DNA of 9,006 nt from Candidatus Melainabacteria bacterium. GTDB lineage: Bacteria; Actinomycetota; Actinomycetes; Mycobacteriales; Pseudonocardiaceae. The notes beneath the pieces are model-generated. The model was not told the DNA's origin and ran no database searches. It was given only the letters and a program-made list of their open reading frames with translations. The stretch lies in assembly GCA_903970565.1 (NCBI GenBank), contig CAJCJE010000786.1:1-9006 (forward strand). Direction: 5' to 3'. Both the position numbers and the translations under genes were made by a program. Positions 5,470 through 9,006 of this stretch are shown one piece after another (position 1 is the first letter of the stretch; each line of letters begins with the position of its first letter).

Positions 5470-6750
5470 TCAGGCGGACTTCTCCCGACGTTCGCGCCGC
5501 GCCGGCTGACGAGCCACGATGGTCGGGTTGACGTTCTCCCGGACGGTCTGCTCGGTGATGACGACCTTGGCCACGTCGGTGCGGCTCGGGATGTCGTACA
5601 TCACCGGCAGCAGCACCTCCTCCATGATCGCCCGCAGGCCACGGGCCCCGGTGCCGCGCAGGATGCCCTGATCGGCGATGGCACCCAGCGCGGTGTCAGT
5701 GAACTCCAGTTCGACACCGTCCATCGAGAACAGCCGCTGGTACTGCTTGACCAGCGCGTTGCGCGGTTCGGTGAGGATCTGCACCAACGAGGCCTTGTCC
5801 AGGTTCGTCACGCTGGCCACCACGGGCAGCCGGCCGATGAACTCCGGGATCAGCCCGAACTTGATCAGGTCTCCTGGCATGGTGTCGGCGAAGAAGTCGG
5901 CGTTCTCGTCGTCGGCCTTGGACCGGATCTCCGAGCCGAAGCCGATCCCGCGCTTGCCGACCCGCTCCTGGATGATCTTCTCCAGTCCGGCGAACGCGCC
6001 GGCCACGATGAACAGCACGTTCGTCGTGTCGATCTGGATGAACTCCTGGTGCGGGTGCTTGCGACCGCCCTGCGGCGGCACGCTCGCGGTGGTGCCTTCC
6101 AGGATCTTCAGCAGGGCCTGCTGAACACCCTCGCCGGAGACATCGCGGGTGATCGACGGGTTCTCGCTCTTGCGGGCGATCTTGTCGACCTCGTCGATGT
6201 AGATGATCCCCGTCTCGGCCCGCTTCACGTCGTAGTCGGCGGCCTGGATCAGCTTGAGCAGGATGTTCTCGACGTCCTCACCCACGTACCCGGCCTCGGT
6301 CAACGCGGTCGCGTCGGCGATGGCGAAGGGCACGTTGAGCATCTTGGCCAGGGTCTGCGCCAGGTAGGTCTTGCCGCAGCCGGTCGGCCCGAGCATCAGG
6401 ATGTTGGACTTCGCCAGTTCCACGGTGTCGTCGCGGCCCTCACGGCCCCGGTCACCGGACTGGATGCGCTTGTAGTGGTTGTAAACCGCGACGGCCAGCG
6501 TCCGTTTTGCCTCGTCCTGCCCGATCACGTAGGTATCGAGGAACTCGTGGATCTCCGCAGGCTTCGGGAGCTCGTCGAGCTTGACGTCACCGGCCTCAGC
6601 GAGTTCTTCCTCGATGATCTCGTTGCAGAGGTCGATGCATTCGTCACAGATGTAGACGCCAGGACCGGCGATGAGCTTCTTGACCTGTTTTTGGCTCTTC
6701 CCGCAGAAAGAACACTTCAACAGGTCTCCGCCGTCCCCGATTCGAGCCAT
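5470..6750 (-). CDS. clpX: ATP-dependent Clp protease ATP-binding subunit ClpX
   Basis: The AAA+ hexameric unfoldase that recognises tagged proteins and threads them into ClpP in the cytoplasm. It is 426 aa, full length. The N-terminal zinc-binding dimerisation domain has Cys13/Cys16 and Cys35/Cys38. The AAA+ core shows Walker A GPTGCGKT (121-128), pore loop GYVG (154-157), Walker B IIYIDE (182-187, Glu187), RKH loop (230-232), the ClpP-docking IGF loop (269-271), arginine finger Arg307 and sensor-2 GARGLR with Arg370. ATG 6750 yields the [18 protein letters not shown] start, typical of actinobacterial ClpX, with AGAGG 9 nt upstream; the frame is open 72 codons further but that part is not ClpX-like. 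It lies 240 nt after clpP2 behind a hairpin, suggesting a separate promoter. The C-terminal tail is basic (RRERREKSA). Confidence 0.98.
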   Translation of the reverse strand: MARIGDGGDLLKCSFCGKSQKQVKKLIAGPGVYICDECIDLCNEIIEEELAEAGDVKLDELPKPAEIHEFLDTYVIGQDEAKRTLAVAVYNHYKRIQSGDRGREGRDDTVELAKSNILMLGPTGCGKTYLAQTLAKMLNVPFAIADATALTEAGYVGEDVENILLKLIQAADYDVKRAETGIIYIDEVDKIARKSENPSITRDVSGEGVQQALLKILEGTTASVPPQGGRKHPHQEFIQIDTTNVLFIVAGAFAGLEKIIQERVGKRGIGFGSEIRSKADDENADFFADTMPGDLIKFGLIPEFIGRLPVVASVTNLDKASLVQILTEPRNALVKQYQRLFSMDGVELEFTDTALGAIADQGILRGTGARGLRAIMEEVLLPVMYDIPSRTDVAKVVITEQTVRENVNPTIVARQPARRERREKSA

Positions 6751-6950
6751 GACTGCTGACCTCTGTCCCCTCCGGTACGACGGGCCGAGCGCTCCCGTTG
6801 CGCCATCGCTGTCTTCAGGACCCGACCCGCTGAGTGTGCGATCCGTCCGGTTGTGCCGGGCGTTGTACACGGGCCGGTCGTGCGTACTCCATTGACGGTA
6901 CCCGCCCAACCCCACGAAAAGGGAGCACCGGACTACTCCCAGAACGCCAA

Positions 6951-6972
6951 GCGAAGGTGAGAGCACCTTCGC
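6951..6972 (-). terminator. Hairpin terminator after clpP2
   Basis: GCGAAGGTG (6951-6959) pairs perfectly with CACCTTCGC (6964-6972) across a 4-nt loop, 18 nt past the clpP2 stop. On the - strand the stem is followed by TTGGCGTTCT, mildly T-rich. It probably ends the clpP1-clpP2 transcript, or weakens read-through into clpX. The remaining 200 nt before clpX must hold its promoter; I find only a -10-like TACAAC (- strand, about 6862-6867) and no good -35. Confidence 0.75.
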
Positions 6973-6990
6973 CCGGCGTGTCGCGGGTCA

Positions 6991-7617
6991 CTACATGGCC
7001 GAAAGCTTGCGGTAGGGCATGATCTCGTCGATTATGCCGTACTCCAGAGCCTCTTCGGCGGTGAGAATCTTGTCCCGCTCAATGTCCTTGCGGATCTGGT
7101 CGGCATCCCGGTTGGTGTGCCTGGCGAGCATGACCTCCATCTGCCGCCGAATCCGGTTGATCTCGGCGGCCTGGATCTCCAGGTCGGAGACCTGGCCGTA
7201 GGCGCCTTCCATCGACGGCTGGTGGATCAGGATGCGCGCGTTGGGCAGCGCGGCCCGCTTGCCGGCGCTACCGCCGGCCAGCATGACCGCGGCGGCCGAG
7301 GCGGCCTGGCCGATGCAGGCGGTCTGGATGTCGGGCCGGACGTACTGCATGGTGTCGTAGATCGCCATCAACGAGGTGAACGAACCACCCGGCGAGTTGA
7401 TGTACATCGTGATGTCGCGGTCCGGGTCCTGGGCTTCCAACACCAGCAGCTGAGCCATGATGTCGTTGGCGGAGGCGTCATCGATCTGCACACCGCAGAA
7501 GATGATCCGCTCCTCGAACAGCTTGTTGTACGGGTTCGATTCCTTCATCCCGTAGGTGCCCTGCTCGATGAACGACGGCAGGATGTACCGGGACTGCGGG
7601 AGGCGAAGTTCACTCAC
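6991..7617 (-). CDS. clpP2: ATP-dependent Clp protease proteolytic subunit ClpP2
   Basis: A 208-aa serine peptidase subunit. In actinobacteria with two ClpP genes, ClpP1 and ClpP2 heptamers stack into one mixed barrel fed by ClpX or ClpC1. The triad Ser107 (GQAASAAAV), His132 (ILIHQP) and Asp181 (ERDKIL) keeps the exact 25- and 49-residue spacing of E. coli ClpP. The oxyanion-side motif SPGGS (75-79) is present. The sequence around KESNPYNKLFEERII and the end YRKLSAM mark it as the ClpP2 type rather than ClpP1. The N-terminal 25 residues form the processed or axial-loop region. It starts at GTG 7617, supported by AGGAG 6 nt upstream (7624-7628). It lies 33 nt downstream of clpP1 in the same operon and is followed by a hairpin terminator. 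Confidence 0.97.
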   Translation of the reverse strand: MSELRLPQSRYILPSFIEQGTYGMKESNPYNKLFEERIIFCGVQIDDASANDIMAQLLVLEAQDPDRDITMYINSPGGSFTSLMAIYDTMQYVRPDIQTACIGQAASAAAVMLAGGSAGKRAALPNARILIHQPSMEGAYGQVSDLEIQAAEINRIRRQMEVMLARHTNRDADQIRKDIERDKILTAEEALEYGIIDEIMPYRKLSAM

Positions 7618-7623
7618 GACGAG

Positions 7624-7628
7624 CTCCT
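7624..7628 (-). promoter_or_regulatory. Shine-Dalgarno site of clpP2
   Basis: AGGAG on the - strand, 6 nt before GTG 7617, fixes this non-ATG start against the internal ATG at codon 24. Confidence 0.8.
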
Positions 7629-7650
7629 ATTTTTCTCAGGCAGTGGATGC

Positions 7651-8256
7651 TCAGTTGGCAGCCGGCTGCCCGGCGCGCGGGGCGATGTGGTCGACGAAGC
7701 CGTAGTCGAGCGCTTCCTCGGCGGTGAACCAGCGGTCCCGGTCGCTGTCCGCGGTGATCTTCTCAAGGGTCTGACCGGTCCGCTCAGCGGTGATCTTGGC
7801 CATCTCCTGCTTCCACCGGTTGTAGACCTCGGCCTGGATGGAGATGTCGGAGGCGGTACCACCGACACCGGCCGAGGGTTGGTGCATGAGGATGCGGGCG
7901 TGCGGCAGCGCATAGCGCTTGCCGGGGGCGCCCGCGGTCAGCAGGAACTGACCCATCGACGCGGCAAGGCCCATCGCGTAGGTCGAGACATCGGGCTCGA
8001 TCAACTCCATCGTGTCGAAGATCGCCATGCCGGCGGTCACCGAGCCACCCGGTGAGTTGATGTAGAGGGTGATGTCCTTGTCGCCGTCGTCCGCGGCCAG
8101 TAGCAGCAGCTGAGCGGTGATCCGGTTGGCGATCTCGTCATTCACCTCGGAACCGAGCACGATGATGCGCTCGGAGAGCAGCCGCTCGTACACCGAGTCG
8201 TTCAGGTTCAGCCCCGCGGTGCTGCCACGCATCAGGGGCAAGTGGTGCTGCGTCAC
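7651..8256 (-). CDS. clpP1: ATP-dependent Clp protease proteolytic subunit ClpP1
   Basis: A 201-aa serine peptidase subunit, partner of ClpP2 in the mixed tetradecamer. The triad is Ser100 (GLAASMGQF), His125 (ILMHQP) and Asp174 (DSDRDRWF), with canonical spacing; SPGGS (68-72) is present. The sequence [20 protein letters not shown] and the end [10 protein letters not shown] are those of the ClpP1 type. Start choice: the frame is open to GTG 8277, but GTG 8256 has AGAAGG 9 nt upstream and gives an N-terminus ([11 protein letters not shown]) similar in length to mycobacterial ClpP1; the ATG at 8232 is a third option. It is the first gene of the clpP1-clpP2 pair. A 210-nt gap from tig holds a candidate ClgR site and a -10-like hexamer, so stress-induced activation by ClgR is likely by analogy. 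Confidence 0.96.
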   Translation of the reverse strand: MTQHHLPLMRGSTAGLNLNDSVYERLLSERIIVLGSEVNDEIANRITAQLLLLAADDGDKDITLYINSPGGSVTAGMAIFDTMELIEPDVSTYAMGLAASMGQFLLTAGAPGKRYALPHARILMHQPSAGVGGTASDISIQAEVYNRWKQEMAKITAERTGQTLEKITADSDRDRWFTAEEALDYGFVDHIAPRAGQPAAN

Positions 8257-8331
8257 GTCTGCCTGCCTTCTCACCACGACGCTCCGGTTGCTTTCCGGGG
8301 CCGCAACGGTTTGTTCTGCTTGCTGTCACCG

Positions 8332-8337
8332 ACACTA
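8332..8337 (-). promoter_or_regulatory. Possible -10 element for clpP1-clpP2
   Basis: TAGTGT on the - strand fits TANNNT. Transcription would start near 8325, leaving a leader of about 69 nt. No TTGACA-like -35 stands 17 nt upstream (ACGAAT there), as is usual for activator-dependent promoters. The ClgR-like site would then be centred near -59. Confidence 0.35.
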
Positions 8338-8343
8338 ACCAAG

Positions 8344-8375
8344 GCGGGCGTCGCATTCGTCCCCACGACGCCCGC
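8344..8375. repeat. Perfect 10-bp inverted repeat in the tig-clpP1 gap
   Basis: GCGGGCGTCG (8344-8353) pairs perfectly with CGACGCCCGC (8366-8375) across a 12-nt loop. On the - strand it lies 91 nt after the tig stop and 87 nt before clpP1. It could be the tig terminator. It also sits between the ClgR-like site and the -10-like element, so it could instead be an operator. No T-tract follows. Confidence 0.6.
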
Positions 8376-8392
8376 GTTCGCTCAGAGCTTCG
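8376..8392. promoter_or_regulatory. Candidate ClgR activator site upstream of clpP1
   Basis: GTTCGC (8376-8381), five bases, then GCT matches the known ClgR pattern GTTCGC-N5-GCG with a perfect left half and a degenerate right half. The C. glutamicum-style core CGCY-N-A-N-R-GC also fits (CGCTCAGAGC). ClgR activates clpP operons in Streptomyces, Corynebacterium and Mycobacterium, and the position upstream of clpP1 is right. The clgR gene is not in this window. Confidence 0.5.
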
Positions 8393-8443
8393 AATGTCGT
8401 GCACCCGAACGCACCGAGCCCAGGTCGAACGAGTCGATCCCGA

Positions 8444-8462
8444 TCACACACACAGTGTGTGA
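8444..8462. repeat. 8-bp CA/TG hairpin directly after the tig stop codon
   Basis: TCACACAC (8444-8451) pairs with GTGTGTGA (8455-8462) across a 3-nt loop, beginning 4 nt past the tig stop. The stem is alternating purine-pyrimidine and AT-richer than its surroundings. It could protect the tig mRNA end or be a weak terminator. Confidence 0.45.
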
Positions 8463-8466
8463 CTGA

Positions 8467-9006
8467 TCACTCGCTGACCGCTTCTTCCGTCGTGTCGGCT
8501 TCGACGACGTCACCGGCGACGGCGGTGGGCTCGGCCGATTCCTCCCGCGCCCCGCCGAACATCTCGTCGAGGTCGAGGGCGTTGCCGTCGGCATCGGTGA
8601 CCTCGGCCTTGCGGACGACGGTGGCCAGTGCCTTGCCGCGCCGCACGTCGGCGAAGATCGCGCCGAGCTGGCCGGACTGCTGGGCCCGCTGCACGTACTC
8701 GTCCGGGCTGACGCCGAAGCGCTGGGCCTGGTAGACGATGCGCTCGGTGAGTTCGTTGTCGTTGACGCTGACGTTCTCGGCGTCCGCGATCGAGTCGAGC
8801 ACCAACTGGGTCTTGACGGCCTTCTCGGCCGCCTCGCGCAGGTCGGTGTCGAACTTCTCCAGCGACTCGCCCTGCTCGGTCAGCCACTCGCCGAACTTGG
8901 CCTCGTCGTGGTCGAAGGCGTGGATGGCATCGTGCTTGCGGGAGTCGACCTCGCCCTTGACGATGCTCTCCGGCAGCGGCACCTCGGTCGCGTCCAGCAG
9001 CGCGTC
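8467..9006 (-). CDS. tig: Trigger factor, C-terminal part (5' end outside window)
   Basis: The last 179 codons of trigger factor, the ribosome-bound chaperone and prolyl isomerase; the family is about 430-470 aa, so the ribosome-binding and PPIase domains lie beyond base 9006. What is visible is the helical C-terminal substrate-cradling domain, beginning near the conserved LLDATEVPLPES segment and continuing through ETDL-type amphipathic helices (KFDTDLREAAEKAVKTQLVLDSIA), DNELTERIVYQAQRFG and PDEYVQRAQQSGQLGAIFADVRRGKAL. The tail (EESAEPTAVAGDVVEA and onward) is acidic and low in complexity, common in actinobacterial trigger factors. The order tig-clpP1-clpP2-clpX is conserved widely in bacteria and supports the call. 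The frame stays open to the window edge. Confidence 0.95.
   Translation of the reverse strand, partial: DALLDATEVPLPESIVKGEVDSRKHDAIHAFDHDEAKFGEWLTEQGESLEKFDTDLREAAEKAVKTQLVLDSIADAENVSVNDNELTERIVYQAQRFGVSPDEYVQRAQQSGQLGAIFADVRRGKALATVVRKAEVTDADGNALDLDEMFGGAREESAEPTAVAGDVVEADTTEEAVSE

Noticed and set aside
5455..6759. 434-codon + strand open frame opposite clpX
   Set aside because: Antisense shadow of clpX; its Asp/Leu/Val-rich sequence mirrors clpX codon bias and has no recognisable domain.
6751..6966. 72-codon N-terminal extension of ClpX
   Set aside because: The stretch overlaps the clpP2 terminator hairpin and does not resemble Clp[19 protein letters not shown] is the standard actinobacterial start.
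1..9006. Mobile element, CRISPR array, prophage or tRNA-associated island
   Set aside because: I saw no transposase or integrase, no regularly spaced repeats, no tRNA-like cloverleaf and no marked base-composition break.

Overview
The window is high-GC chromosomal DNA from an actinobacterium. Three things support this: strong G/C third-position bias, frequent GTG starts, and the order tig-clpP1-clpP2-clpX with two different ClpP paralogues, as in mycobacteria and relatives. The ClpX N-terminus and the ClpP1 and ClpP2 sequences look most like those of Pseudonocardiales. That placement is inference from remembered sequences, not from a search.

Layout: (1) bases 1-2468 hold three + strand genes: the C-terminal part of fdhD (molybdenum-cofactor sulfurtransferase for formate dehydrogenase), a GT-B family 1 glycosyltransferase, and an isochorismatase-family cysteine hydrolase. 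(2) Bases 2608-4247 hold a divergent pair: a short-chain dehydrogenase on the - strand and an XRE/MmyB-like regulator on the + strand. They share a promoter region of about 100 bp with inverted and direct repeats. (3) Bases 4410-5357 encode an exported (Tat-type) alpha/beta-hydrolase-fold protein that appears to lack its nucleophile serine. (4) Bases 5470-9006, all on the - strand, carry the protein-quality-control locus read as tig (partial), clpP1, clpP2, clpX.

Trigger factor folds nascent chains. ClpP1 and ClpP2 form the mixed protease barrel, and ClpX is its AAA+ unfoldase. A 9-bp hairpin separates clpP2 from clpX, so clpX is probably transcribed on its own. A candidate ClgR activator site and a -10-like hexamer lie upstream of clpP1. 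A perfect 16-bp stem serves as the terminator between the convergent hydrolase and clpX genes.

No stretch longer than 300 bases lacks a gene. The largest gaps are 240 nt (clpP2-clpX), 210 nt (tig-clpP1), 162 nt (regulator-hydrolase), 139 nt (hydrolase-SDR, convergent), 112 nt (hydrolase-clpX, convergent) and 103 nt (fdhD-GT). I saw no tRNA, rRNA, CRISPR array, insertion sequence, prophage gene or attachment site. Most of the window is ordinary core and accessory metabolism, and I find no convincing undescribed multi-gene system. The most unusual items are the serine-less hydrolase and a 13-bp inverted repeat, spaced 42 bp, around the presumed start of the isochorismatase-family transcript.
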